Assembly: GCA_020073485.1 (NCBI GenBank)
Contig: JAIQFB010000014.1
Span: forward strand, 51,797-115,796
From: Terriglobia bacterium
GTDB lineage: Bacteria; Acidobacteriota; Terriglobia; Acidiferrales; UBA7541
Length of the DNA: 64,000 bases
Reading direction: 5' to 3'
This document shows, piece after piece, positions 1 through 10,200 of the stretch (the first letter of the stretch is position 1; each line of letters begins with the position of its first letter). The notes beneath the pieces were generated by a model that was not told the origin of the DNA, did not search any database, and saw only the letters and a program-made list of their open reading frames with translations. Both the position numbers and the translations under genes were made by a program.

Positions 1-1652
1 ACCAGGAAGCTCAACAGAAAAAGTCCGCTAAAGGCATACAGAACCTGCCGGGGATGGTCGAGCGCTTTACGCACCCATCGATCGTAGAATTTCAGCAGTT
101 GGTCGAATTTCGCGTTGAACGACGTGTGGAATCTGGCTCCCCAGGATTGATTCGCCGCCTCCGCGCCTTCTCCATGCGCATGCATGGCCTTGAGATAGCG
201 CGAGCAGAACAGCGGCACGACGCTGACCGCAACAAAGTAGGAAGCAAACAAAGCAATCACCACAGCCAGGGCCAGCGCCGTGAACAAATACTTACTCACC
301 CCGAACAGGAACGTCACCGGGAAGAACACCACCACCGCAATTAATGTGATGGCGAGAACCGCGAGAGCCACTTCGTTCGCACCGCTCACCGCCGCCGTAG
401 CCGGATCCTCGCCGTGTTCGATGTGGCGGTAAATGTTTTCGAGGACCACCACGGAATTGTCGATGAGCCGGGAAAACGCCAGCGCCAGCCCGCTGAGCAC
501 CATGCTGTCGATCGACCGGTTCCCTGTATACAGCACGAAAAACACGATCATGACCGAGAGCGGAATGGAGAGCAGAACGGCGATGGTCGCACGAAAACTT
601 CCCAGGAAAATAAGAACCATGATGGCCGTCAGGATCAGTCCGATGCTGCCTTCGCGAACCACGGTGGAAATGGCCTGCTTGACGAACACGGATTGATCGA
701 AGACTACGTGCGCCTTCAACTCCGCGGGAATGTCGCGCAGCGTGAGGATGGCGTCCTTGATTCCGTTCACGACGGCAATCGTGTTGGTATCTCCGCCTTG
801 CTTCTGGACGGCCACGTACACCGATTTCTGGCCGTCCACGCGGACGATGTTGTACTGCATTGCGGCGCCATCGGTGGCTTTGCCGACGTCGGAAAGAAAT
901 ACGGACTTCTGCCCTTCCGTTTTCAGGGGAATGTCGTTGAGAGATGTCGCGTCGGAGACCTGCGCGTTGGTGTAGATGTTGTAATCCATCGGCCCGATGC
1001 GAACGTCGCCGGCCGGCAAAATAAGATTTGAAGAATTCGTCGCGCGAACCACGTCCATGGGGCTCAACTGGTGAGCCTGCAGTTTCAGCGGGTCGACGTA
1101 CACCATGATCTGGCGATATTTGCCGCCGAAAGGAGGGGGAACGGTTGCGCCGGGAACGCCGGCGATCTGATTCCGGATTTGATATTGCAGGTAATCGTGG
1201 AGCTGCGTTTCGTCAAGCCCTTCGCCGGAAACGGTCAGCAGGCACACCGGAAGGCTTGACGCATCCACCTTCATGACCACCGGCGGAAGCGTGCCCTGCG
1301 GCAGCCTGCGCAGATCGGCCATGGCAAGGTTGGAAATTTGCGTGACGTCCGCGTTGGCGTCCGTGCCGGGCTGAAAATAAATCTTTATCAGGCTGACTCC
1401 GGTCATCGACCGCGATTCCATATGGTCGATACCTGCGGCCAGTGTGAAAAAACGCTCGAACGTGTCCGTGATGTCCGCTTCGATCTGCTGGGGCGGCATG
1501 CCGCTGTAAAAAGTGGCCACCAGAACCACGGGAATATTGATGGGCGGAAACATGTCCACGGGCATGCGCGCCACGCTGGTCATTCCGAGCACGCAAACAA
1601 ACAAGCAAACGACGATCAGCAAATACGGATGTCGAACTGCAAATGAGGGCAT
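1..1652 (-). CDS. RND efflux transporter, inner-membrane permease subunit (partial)
   Basis: Proton-driven tripartite efflux pump subunit of the AcrB/HAE1 type. It starts MPSFAVRHPYLL and runs off the left edge after about 550 residues, half the usual 1,030-1,060. The N-terminal membrane helix, the porter domain (around MPVDMFPPINIP and QYQIRNQIAGVPGA) and helices TM2-TM6 are readable. The TM4 proton-relay motif reads SRLIDNSVVVLEN, so the usual Asp-Asp pair is Asp-Asn. It starts 12 bases after the adaptor gene's stop, so the two form one transcription unit. The substrate cannot be inferred. The reading frame was translated by hand on the minus strand. Confidence 0.93.
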   Translation of the reverse strand, partial: MPSFAVRHPYLLIVVCLFVCVLGMTSVARMPVDMFPPINIPVVLVATFYSGMPPQQIEADITDTFERFFTLAAGIDHMESRSMTGVSLIKIYFQPGTDANADVTQISNLAMADLRRLPQGTLPPVVMKVDASSLPVCLLTVSGEGLDETQLHDYLQYQIRNQIAGVPGATVPPPFGGKYRQIMVYVDPLKLQAHQLSPMDVVRATNSSNLILPAGDVRIGPMDYNIYTNAQVSDATSLNDIPLKTEGQKSVFLSDVGKATDGAAMQYNIVRVDGQKSVYVAVQKQGGDTNTIAVVNGIKDAILTLRDIPAELKAHVVFDQSVFVKQAISTVVREGSIGLILTAIMVLIFLGSFRATIAVLLSIPLSVMIVFFVLYTGNRSIDSMVLSGLALAFSRLIDNSVVVLENIYRHIEHGEDPATAAVSGANEVALAVLAITLIAVVVFFPVTFLFGVSKYLFTALALAVVIALFASYFVAVSVVPLFCSRYLKAMHAHGEGAEAANQSWGARFHTSFNAKFDQLLKFYDRWVRKALDHPRQVLYAFSGLFLLSFL

Positions 1653-1664
1653 AAATAAAGGCTC

Positions 1665-2882
1665 CTATTCCGTTACGGAAGGCACAACGACCTTGGGGGA
1701 GACCAGTTCTCCCGCTTTGAACTGCCCTTGCGAACCGAAAATTATGGTCTCGTTTTCGCGCAGGCCCGAAGTGATTTCCACCTGATTTGCGGATTGCATG
1801 CCCAGCACCACGTCGCGACTCTCGATCTTGTTGTTCGAGTCCACCACCAGGACCGCGCCTTTTCCTGCTCCGGCTGAACGGATCGCCTGAATGGGCACGG
1901 TGAGGACATTGGCCGCCGAGTGCAGAGGGATCTTCACGGAGGCGTACATTCCAGGCACCAGCTCGTACTTGGGATTGGGGACATCCACTTCGGTGTGCAT
2001 GGTCCGCGTAGTCGTATCGATCTGATCGGAGAAGCGTACGATTTTCCCGTTGAAAGTTTTATGGATTCCGGAAACTTCCACGGCAACCGTTTGGCCGGCA
2101 TGTACTTCGGGAACGGCCCTTTCCGGAACGGGAATCACCAGGCGCAAAAGATTGTTTTGCGCCAGCCGGCAAAGGCCCGAATCGCTTTTATTGGACGCCG
2201 TTCCGGCCGGAAGCAGCGCTCCTTTGTACGCATAGATCTGCGTTACGACGCCGTCGAAGGGCGCCGTCATTTTCGCGTAGTCGAACATGGCCTGGTCTTT
2301 CCCGAGTGTGGCCTTGGCCACTTGCAAGCCCTGTTCGGCAGCAGCGAGCGCGGCCTTCTCCGAAGACACGCCGGCGCCGGCTTCCAGGTCCTTTCCCTGG
2401 GCCACGTCGATTTCCTGCTGCGCGACAAGTTCCGGGCGGGATTTCTGCACATCGGCCAGGCGCGTGTAGGTCAGGTGCGCGACGTTGTACGCCGATTGCG
2501 CCCGGTTGAGTTCCTCGCGCGCCCGCGCCAGATCCTGTTCGCTGCGCCGCACCGAGGCTTCGTCCTGCTGCAGTTGCTGCTGCAACTCCGGAATTTCCAG
2601 CACCGCCAGGACTTGTCCCTGCTTGACGTGCGTTCCGTAGTCCACGTTCAGTTTTTGAATGTAGCCGGAGACTTTGGCGAAGACGTCGACTTCCTGGAAA
2701 GGCTGGAATTCCGACGCGATCTCTAGATCGTCCGCGAGGTCCCCGCGCGTCACTTTAATTACTGCGGCGGAAGGCGCGTTGGCCGCGTCATCCGCATTAG
2801 CCTGGTGCCCTCCGCCGCAGCCGCATGCGAACCCGAATAGAGCGAGCAGTACAAGAAACGATGGCGTTTTCATTCGACTCAT
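1665..2882 (-). CDS. RND efflux periplasmic adaptor (membrane fusion protein), lipoprotein
   Basis: HlyD/AcrA-family adaptor linking the RND permease to an outer-membrane channel. The start MSRMKTPSF is chosen because AGAGGTG lies 5 bases upstream; an upstream in-frame ATG at 2909 lacks this. The N-terminus is a signal sequence ending in a Cys-containing stretch (FACGCGG) consistent with a lipoprotein. A biotinyl-lipoyl-like half motif (FAKVSGYIQKLNVDYGTHV), a long Gln/Ala-rich coiled-coil hairpin and a beta-barrel segment follow. About 405 residues, normal for the family. Its gene lies between the RraA-like gene (31-base gap) and the permease. Confidence 0.93.
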   Translation of the reverse strand: MSRMKTPSFLVLLALFGFACGCGGGHQANADDAANAPSAAVIKVTRGDLADDLEIASEFQPFQEVDVFAKVSGYIQKLNVDYGTHVKQGQVLAVLEIPELQQQLQQDEASVRRSEQDLARAREELNRAQSAYNVAHLTYTRLADVQKSRPELVAQQEIDVAQGKDLEAGAGVSSEKAALAAAEQGLQVAKATLGKDQAMFDYAKMTAPFDGVVTQIYAYKGALLPAGTASNKSDSGLCRLAQNNLLRLVIPVPERAVPEVHAGQTVAVEVSGIHKTFNGKIVRFSDQIDTTTRTMHTEVDVPNPKYELVPGMYASVKIPLHSAANVLTVPIQAIRSAGAGKGAVLVVDSNNKIESRDVVLGMQSANQVEITSGLRENETIIFGSQGQFKAGELVSPKVVVPSVTE

Positions 2883-2913
2883 AAAATCACCTCTGTGCGT
2901 TGCGTGCATCCAG

Positions 2914-3633
2914 TCATCGCTGATTTTCCTTCCTCTTTTGTCCGAGAGCGCTGACCTCGGCGCGAAGTTTCGCGACTGTGAAATCCGTGGAACGGCACAC
3001 CTGAATAATGCGATTCTCCTGTTCGCTCATTTCCCGCACGACGCCGGGAAGCTTGTCCGCGATCTCAGCCGGAATCGTCTGCACCCCGTGGAGATCGCCG
3101 TGAATCAGGTCCCCGGGCTGGACTTCCATGTGCCCGACAACGACCGGCTTTCCAAAATCGAAAATGTGCGCGAAGGCATGCGAAACGGAAGCATTCGCCG
3201 CGAACATTTGAAACGCAAGAGCCCGCGCCTCGGGAAGATTGCGGACCGCTCCATTGGTCACCAGTCCGATACATCCCAGGGCGCGCAGAATATTCGCGTG
3301 CACGTCGCCGACAAAAGCACCTAATCCTGGATTTTCGTCCATGTCCTCCAGGATCAGGATTCTCGGCGCGGGGATGCTCAAAACATGGTCCAGCCAGTCC
3401 AGCCGGTAGTAATAGCTGTGCCCTTCCATGGGCGGCGCGCACGTGCGCACTCGCGCCGTGGCCGCGTAGCCGACCATCCGGGGAAGTTCGGGAAACAGGC
3501 AGTGTACGCTGGAATCGGTGAACCCCTGATTCCGCAGGCGAACATCGAACGCCTCTATTGCGTTCGCAACGCTGCACGAATCAAGCCCGCGTAATTGCTC
3601 CAGTTGGGCTAGTTCCAATTGACGAGTTTTCAC
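2914..3633 (-). CDS. RraA-family protein (HMG aldolase/oxaloacetate decarboxylase-like)
   Basis: 239-residue member of the RraA/4-hydroxy-4-methyl-2-oxoglutarate aldolase fold. Family landmarks are the N-terminal LRGLDSCSVANAIEAF (family: S/T-x-x-V-x-D/N-A), GAFVGDVHANILRALG, and TNGAVRN followed by LPEA. In characterised aldolases the Arg is followed by Asp, which holds the divalent metal; here it is Asn, so aldolase activity is uncertain. The GTG start has GGAAAGG upstream. It is the first gene of a unit with the RND adaptor and permease. Function beyond the fold is not assignable; RNase E inhibition as in E. coli RraA is not implied. Confidence 0.82.
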   Translation of the reverse strand: MKTRQLELAQLEQLRGLDSCSVANAIEAFDVRLRNQGFTDSSVHCLFPELPRMVGYAATARVRTCAPPMEGHSYYYRLDWLDHVLSIPAPRILILEDMDENPGLGAFVGDVHANILRALGCIGLVTNGAVRNLPEARALAFQMFAANASVSHAFAHIFDFGKPVVVGHMEVQPGDLIHGDLHGVQTIPAEIADKLPGVVREMSEQENRIIQVCRSTDFTVAKLRAEVSALGQKRKENQR

Positions 3634-3742
3634 AATCGTTCCTTTCCGGCGGCATGCCCCATCAATTCGGGGACGATATCATGCGATTGTGGCTCCAGCT
3701 ATCTCTGTAAAATGGGAAACGGGGGGCGCTCCCCCGACGCGG

Positions 3743-4099
3743 TTAGACGCAGGGCGGCGCGCGCAACTGACGATGGGAGAAAAAGCGGTCATTCCGGCCG
3801 GAAGCGGGCTCTTCGGGCCGATGAAACAAAATCGCCGCAACCACCGGCAGCGAGACGCCGGAGGGCAACACACAAGTGTTTAAGGGGTCCCCAAACAGAC
3901 ATTTGAACGGCGCCGCGAACTTCGAGGTGTGCCCCCCGGAAATCGAGAGGAATGCGATCGAAGAGGGCAGCCCGTTTCCAATCAACAGAGGGAGAAAGCT
4001 CCATTGCACCAGGCCCAAAAACAGCACGACTATCAGGACCAGGCAGAGCGAACAACGGCGGCTTGTGGCGCGGTCGGAAATCATTTCTCGCCCCCTCAT
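3743..4099 (-). CDS. possible small membrane protein, unrecognised
   Basis: A 118-codon frame in the gap between the RraA-like gene and the response regulator. It encodes a hydrophobic stretch near residues 18-55 (LCLVLIVVLFLGLVQW and a second segment) that could be one or two membrane helices, then a polar C-terminus without recognisable motifs. An internal Met (MISDRATS) at 4084 is an alternative start. No convincing ribosome binding site is seen and no family is recognised. It may be chance coding; the C-terminal third looks less protein-like than the N-terminus. The rest of the 3634-4241 gap shows nothing further. Confidence 0.3.
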   Translation of the reverse strand: MRGREMISDRATSRRCSLCLVLIVVLFLGLVQWSFLPLLIGNGLPSSIAFLSISGGHTSKFAAPFKCLFGDPLNTCVLPSGVSLPVVAAILFHRPEEPASGRNDRFFSHRQLRAPPCV

Positions 4100-4241
4100 C
4101 GCGGATGCGGGGCTATGCTACGCTATCGAAGCTAGCACTAGGCGAGAAGGCATGTCAAGAATCGAACCTGCATCGGGTAACTCGATACGGTTAGGAAAAC
4201 GTCCGGCCGCGTCGGCGCAAAACAAAAAAGGGTGACTCGGG

Positions 4242-4928
4242 ATGCGCGGAAACATTCTGTTTGTGGAGGATGAAGAAGCACTGCGGATGACGGTGGGCGA
4301 CCGCCTGCGCAACGAAGGCTACGCCGTCGAGTGCGCCGCCAACGGCGATGAAGGCTTCGAGAAGGCCACCCAACTTCCCTTCGACCTGATTATCCTCGAC
4401 GTCATGCTGCCCAAAAAAAGCGGGTTCGATGTCTGCAAGCAAATCCGCGAGGCCGGTCTCATCACCCCGGTCCTCATGCTCACCGCCCGCGGACAGACCA
4501 GCGACAAAGTGGACGGCCTGAAGATCGGCGCCGACGATTACGTCACAAAACCGTTCAACATGCTCGAATTGATGGCCCGCGTGGAGGCACTGCTGCGGCG
4601 CGCTCCCTTCCGCCCGGCCGGCCAAACCGGCGTCTTCGATTTCGGATCCATCCACGTGGACCTGGTGGGCACGGAAGCGACACGCGACGGAATCCCGGTC
4701 AATTTGTCCGCCCGCGAATTTCAACTCCTGCGCTATTTCATCGAGCACCGCGGCGCGACGCTCTCGCGGGAAGAACTGCTGAAAACGGTGTGGGGTTATA
4801 GCGCGGATATGTACACGCGGACCGTGGACGTGCATATTGCCGGCCTTCGCCAAAAGCTGGAAGACGACCCCAAGCAGCCAAAATTTATTTTGACGGTACA
4901 GGGGCTCGGATATAAGTTCAAAGCATAG
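4242..4928 (+). CDS. OmpR/PhoB-family response regulator
   Basis: 228-residue two-component regulator. The receiver domain has the acidic pair ED (residues 9-10), phospho-acceptor Asp53 (LIILDVMLP), the switch Thr81 and Lys103 (YVTKPF). The C-terminal winged-helix DNA-binding domain (VNLSAREFQLLRYFIEHRGA to the end, TVDVHIAGLRQKLEDDP) is the OmpR type. The cognate kinase follows within 26 bases on the same strand. The targets are unknown; the TonB-dependent receptor gene downstream is a candidate by position only. Confidence 0.97.
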   Translation: MRGNILFVEDEEALRMTVGDRLRNEGYAVECAANGDEGFEKATQLPFDLIILDVMLPKKSGFDVCKQIREAGLITPVLMLTARGQTSDKVDGLKIGADDYVTKPFNMLELMARVEALLRRAPFRPAGQTGVFDFGSIHVDLVGTEATRDGIPVNLSAREFQLLRYFIEHRGATLSREELLKTVWGYSADMYTRTVDVHIAGLRQKLEDDPKQPKFILTVQGLGYKFKA

Positions 4929-4953
4929 CGGTTTGCTTTCCCGTCGTTCCCGG

Positions 4954-6888
4954 ATGGATCGCAGCATGAAATTGCCTATCAAAGAGCGCGCATTCACCAC
5001 GGGCATGGTCATCCTGGCCACGATCGTGGTGCTGGTCCTGGCGGCGCTGCAGTACCGTTGGAGCAACCAGGTCAGCGAAGCCACCAGCATCCGCCTGGCG
5101 GACAGCTTGCAGATGTCCATGGTCAACTGGCATCTAGATTTCTTCCGCGATTTTTCCGAAATCTGCATCGCCATGAACGCGGACTCCGATGTCACCAAAC
5201 CCGATGATCGGAACGAATACGCCCACCGATTCGCATTGTGGGAAAAATCCACGGCGCATCCCGATCTCGTTTCCAACGTCTACCTGATGGAATTTAAGGA
5301 AGACCGGGATCCCGAAGTGTACCGGCTCGATTCCCACACTACGCATTTTGAGCCGGCGAAATTGACGCTGGACATTTCCCCTCTGCTCCAGGAATTGCGG
5401 CAGGGGGGTTCGCGAGCGGCCTCTCAGGGCCCCTCCGGCCCGGTGAATGAAATGCAAAATTCGCTTTCCCAAGCGAATGACCGGGAATTCGCGGACCGTT
5501 TTTACCCGGGTGGCCCGCTGGCCGGCTGGCAATTTGAAACCAGCATTCCGGCGCTGGTACGCTCCATCCCCAACATCGATACCGCGGCAATGGAGGGTGG
5601 AAACACGAGCCACCACGGCACGCAGTGGATCGTCATGGTCCTGGACGAAAAAACCGTTCAGGACCAGCTTCTACCCGATCTCTCGCAACGATATTTCCGG
5701 GGAACGGAAGGACTGGATTATCAGGTTGCGGTGGTTGCCAGAAGCAAACCGGAACACCTGCTTTACACCTCCGATTCAGGCTTCGGCGAGCAGGAAGTGA
5801 CCGACGCCGACGGCACGATGGACATTTTCGGCCGTCTGCAAAACGGCGGAACCGGCTCACCCATCCATATTTTTCAAACGCCCTCGGAGAACAAAGGCCC
5901 CGCCGCGTCCGTGGGAATTACCTGGTTTCCGCTGCTGCGGCTGAACGGGGATGAACAGGACTGGCGCCTGGTGGTGCGTCACCGCCGCGGAGGAGCGCTG
6001 GGAGCGTTCGTCGCCGATTCGCGGCGCCGCGATCTGGCCATCGGCTTCGGCATGCTCTTCCTGCTGGTGATCAGCATTGCGATCCTGATCATCACGAGCA
6101 TGCGCGCGCAGCGCCTGGCCAAACTGCAGATGGATTTCGTCACCGCGGTCTCTCACGAGTTGCGCACGCCGCTGACGGTCATCAGCTCGGCGGCCGAGAA
6201 CATCGCGCACGGCGTGGTCGAGGGAAAATCGCAACTGGAGCAGTACGGAACGGTGATCGGCAACCAGGCCAGAAAATTATTCGACATGGTGGAGCAGATT
6301 CTTCTGTTCGCGGCCATTCGCGAGGGTCACCAGCGTTATAATCTGCGGCCAATCGAGGTTGCGGAAATCCTGGACGCGGCGCTTTCCAGCACGGCGGGGC
6401 TTGTCCGCACGGCACGCTTCCAGGTGGAACAGGAGATCGAACCGAACTTGCCTCAAATCCTCGGCGACCTATCCGCGCTTTCCCAGTGCCTGCAGAATCT
6501 GATTACCAACGCGTTGAAGTACGGCAGCGAACAGCGCTGGATCGGCATTCAAGCGCGGCTCGCCGAGCACGGATTGCACGGCAGGGAAATCCAGATCAGC
6601 GTTTCGGACCGCGGCATCGGCATCGACTCGGGGGAGTTGCCGCACATTTTCGAGCCGTTCTACCGCAGCCCCTCGGTGATGGCTGCGCAAATCCACGGTA
6701 CCGGCTTGGGTTTGCCGCTGGCGAAGAGCATTGTCGAGGCCATGAAAGGCCGTCTTACCGTCCGTAGCGCGCCGGGGCATGGGAGCACGTTTACGCTGCA
6801 TCTGCCTCTCACGGAAAATGCGGTTCGGCACTCGGAAACGAATGCGGGTGAGACGGTCTCTTCCTCCTCCTCGGCCTCCACGCTGTAG
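4954..6888 (+). CDS. sensor histidine kinase, two transmembrane segments
   Basis: Membrane histidine kinase of about 644 residues paired with the preceding response regulator. An N-terminal helix (TGMVILATIVVLVLAALQ), a roughly 330-residue periplasmic sensor region without a recognised family, and a second helix (LLVISIAILIITSM) come before HisKA with AVSHELRTPLT (phospho-acceptor His near residue 400). HATPase_c follows, with N-box LITNALKYG, G1 DRGIGI, F-box IFEPFYR and G2 GTGLGL. A Ser-rich tail ends the protein. The start is uncertain: TTG 4933, ATG 4954 and ATG 4966 are all in frame and none has a strong ribosome binding site. Confidence 0.95.
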   Translation: MDRSMKLPIKERAFTTGMVILATIVVLVLAALQYRWSNQVSEATSIRLADSLQMSMVNWHLDFFRDFSEICIAMNADSDVTKPDDRNEYAHRFALWEKSTAHPDLVSNVYLMEFKEDRDPEVYRLDSHTTHFEPAKLTLDISPLLQELRQGGSRAASQGPSGPVNEMQNSLSQANDREFADRFYPGGPLAGWQFETSIPALVRSIPNIDTAAMEGGNTSHHGTQWIVMVLDEKTVQDQLLPDLSQRYFRGTEGLDYQVAVVARSKPEHLLYTSDSGFGEQEVTDADGTMDIFGRLQNGGTGSPIHIFQTPSENKGPAASVGITWFPLLRLNGDEQDWRLVVRHRRGGALGAFVADSRRRDLAIGFGMLFLLVISIAILIITSMRAQRLAKLQMDFVTAVSHELRTPLTVISSAAENIAHGVVEGKSQLEQYGTVIGNQARKLFDMVEQILLFAAIREGHQRYNLRPIEVAEILDAALSSTAGLVRTARFQVEQEIEPNLPQILGDLSALSQCLQNLITNALKYGSEQRWIGIQARLAEHGLHGREIQISVSDRGIGIDSGELPHIFEPFYRSPSVMAAQIHGTGLGLPLAKSIVEAMKGRLTVRSAPGHGSTFTLHLPLTENAVRHSETNAGETVSSSSSASTL

Positions 6889-7208
6889 CTTCATTCACCA
6901 GCTAACCTCTGTCTGGACTTTGACTTAGATGGCGGGCCAGCTCCTCGGAAAGGCCGCTGGAAAATCTTCTGGCTGCCGCCGACGGAGCGCATGATTTTTA
7001 CAACATCCTTACAGCGACGAAGATCAATTCCGTTGTAGTTTCGGGTGTATGCATCCCGTGGTTGGTGTCCTGGGCGGGACGCCGCACTGAGTGATCCTTT
7101 GCGCAAGTATTTGTGGAACTGCGAATGTCGATGAGGGCAGCCGGCACTCGGCCCGTGCTCAAACATCCGCCGCAAGGGCGGCTTGGGCAATCTTGTCCCG
7201 GCACATGG
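6889..7208. other. 320-base gap before the receptor gene
   Basis: No gene is supported here. It carries a small hairpin (GCCGC-AAGGG-CGGC, near 7168-7183) and the left arm of the perfect hairpin described at 7199-7225. No clear promoter hexamers or ribosome binding site were identified in front of the receptor start. Confidence 0.5.
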
Positions 7209-7225
7209 ATGAAATCCATGTGCCG
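7199..7225. repeat. perfect 12-bp inverted repeat covering the receptor start codon
   Basis: Arms CGGCACATGGAT and ATCCATGTGCCG flank the 3-base loop GAA. Both possible in-frame starts of the receptor gene (ATG 7209 in the left arm, ATG 7218 in the right arm) are inside the stem. If transcribed, the hairpin would bury the initiation codon. Confidence 0.85.
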
Positions 7226-10200
7226 CATCCGGGCGGCATTCATAGTGGCCGGCGCGTTGCTTTTCTCGCTGATGCCCGCATTTGGCCAAATGAATACGGG
7301 CGAAATCGACGGAATTGTCCGGGATCCTTCCGGCGCCGTGATTGTCAATGCCGTTGTGGCCGCCGTCGAATCCGGAACCCAGCTGAAATATTCCACCAAA
7401 ACTAATGAATCCGGGGAATTCCTGCTGGCCCAGCTTCCCGTCGGGGAGTACACCTTGACGGTGAGCATGGATGGCTTCAAGCAGGCCATGCAATCCAAGG
7501 TATCCTTGCATGCCGGCGAGCGCCTGCGTCAAACCTTCGCCCTGGAACTCGGAATGCAAAGCGAAACGGTGACCATCAGCGCAAATCAAAGCTTGTTGCA
7601 GGTCGAATCGGCCGCCATCCAGGATACTGTCGAGCAACAGCAGGTCATGAACCTGCCCCTCAAGGGCCGCCAATTCATCGACCTGGTGGGGACCACGCCG
7701 GGCATGACGCACGCGCCCTCGGGCACGCGCGGCGGAGCGCTGCAGCAAACCGGGCAGACCTGGGGAATTCTCGGCCAGCGCGGCGGCCATAACCTCTATC
7801 TGGTGGACGGCGTAACCATCACGGATGAGTACTACAACAATATGGTTTTGAATCCATCGATCGACTCCATTCAGGAATTCAGCGTCAACCAGACATCCTA
7901 CAACGCGGAATTCGGCGGCAAGTCCGGCGGGGTCATCAACGTCATCACCAAATCCGGGAGCAATCAGTTTCACGGCAGCCTGTTTGAGTTCGTGCGCAAC
8001 GACGTCTTTAACGCCAGGAATTTCTTCAGCTCTCCCACGCAGGCCAGTCCCCCCTTCAAGCAGAACCAGTTTGGCGGCAGCCTCGGCGGGCCGATTCAGC
8101 AGGATAAGACATTTTTCTTCGTGAATTACGAGGGCCAGCGCACGCACCAGACCCTGACTCAGTTGTTCACGGTGCCTACCGACGCGGAACGCGCCGGAAA
8201 TTTTGCGGGAACGGGGATTACGGTCACCAATCCCGCCGCGGGCGGGGTCCCGTTTGCAAGCGACACGATTCCGGCGATCGATCCGGTGGCCACCGCGATC
8301 CTGGCGAAAGTCCCGCACGCGAATTTGCCGGGATTGACGCGCAACCTGCGCGCCACGGATTTGTCCACGATCAACATTGACCAGTACAACGCGCGGTTCG
8401 ATCACACCTTCTCCACCAAGGACAGCGTCTTCGTTCGCGGATCGATTTTCGACGCCAATCAATTCAATCCTTTCGGCCTGAGCGCGCTGAACGAAACTCT
8501 ATTGCCCGGCTTTGGCTACAATTTGCGCACGCACACCGACAGCCTCTCCGCCACCTGGACCCATATTTTCAACACGTCCTGGATCAATGAATTGCGCTTC
8601 GGCTGGCTGTGGGTCGGCGGCGGGCAAAGCAGCATCAATTCCGGAACCAATCTTGCCGCTTCGACGGGATTGCAAGGGGTAACTTCCAATCCCGTCGACA
8701 CCGGATACCCGCAAGCCTCGATCTCCGGTGGCTTCGCCACGATGGGAGAGCCCACACAATATGTCTCGCGCGAGGACAATAATTATGAGTTGTACGACAA
8801 CCTGATCTGGCATCGCGCAACGCATACCGCGAAATTCGGCGTTTATTTCTTCCACCTCGATTTTGACCCGGTGAACGCGAATAACGCGAGGGGCCTGTTC
8901 AATTTTACGGGGGCTTACACGGGAAATGGCCTGGGAGATTTCCTGCTGGGAGCCCCCGCGCAAGGGCAGGTCGGCGTCGGAGGCCGAGGTCAATTGCTGG
9001 GCAGGACGAACTGGTTGCACACGTATATCGAAGACAGCTGGCAAATCCTGCCCAGCCTGAAGCTGGACATCGGCCTGCGCTACGAATACAACCAGAATGT
9101 CACCGATGCGAACAACAACATGGCTGTGGTGAACACGCTCGTGCCGGGGGGACAGTTCGTGATCGCCAGCAACAGCGCGGGCCAGATTTCGCCGGCCGCT
9201 TCCGCCCTGCTGGCGAATATCCCGATTCCCTATGTCACTTCCGCACAGGCCGGATGGGATACCAGCTTGTTGCAGGCTCGGCCGCTGCGCTTGGCTCCGC
9301 GAATCGGTATCGCCTGGACTTTCCCGGACCAAAAAACAGTGATCCGTTCGGGTTTCGGTATCTATACCAATCAGGCAGCCTACAGCATCATTCAAAACGC
9401 GGCCTTGAATCTGCCCTTCTATTATGCAAAGACGGTCGCCAATAGCGGGTCGTGCGCCGGAGCGATCACCTGCAATACGGAAAATATCCTGGCCGCATCG
9501 GCGACCGGCGCCGTCAGCGCGAACAGCCTCAATCATAATTTCAAAATCGAATACAACAACGTCTGGAATCTGTCGGTGCAGCGATCCCTTTCCTCCTCCA
9601 CATCATTCCAGGCGCAATACATCGGATCGTACACCGTGCACGCCGACAATCTGACGCTGCAGAACCTGTTCCCGGACAATGGATTGGACCCCCGCTCAGG
9701 CTTGCACGTTCGACCCATCCCGCAAATGAGCGGCTTTACTTCGGTCACCTGGGACGGCTGGGAAAAATATCACGCCCTGGCGCTGACCTTCACGCAGCAT
9801 CTCTGGCACGGCCTCACCGTCGATTCCAATTACACCTGGTCCAAGGCTCTGGATAATGCTTCCAACCCCGGTACCAATAATGCCGGAACGAACCTGCCGC
9901 AAGACATTGAGAATATTGCGGCGGAAAAAGGCCTCTCCGATTTCGATCACCGCCACCGCTTCGTGACCAGTTTCCTCTACCGCCTACCTTTCCTGCAGGA
10001 TTCGGAGGGCTGGATCCACGCGGTATTTGCCGATTGGCAAGCCGGAGGCATCTGGACGATCGAAAGCGGGTCGCCGTTTACCGTCAACCTCTCGACGGAC
10101 GTCGCCAACAACGGAGTGCCTCTCTCCGCGCCGTCGCAGAGGCCGAATTTGATCTGCGACCCAAACAGCGGCCCGAAAACAACCGCGGAATGGTTCAACA

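Noticed and set aside
4150..4170. tRNA T-loop-like sequence on the minus strand (GGTTCGATTC)
   Set aside because: No matching acceptor, D or anticodon arm could be built around it; the T stem pairs at only four positions and there is no complementary acceptor upstream.
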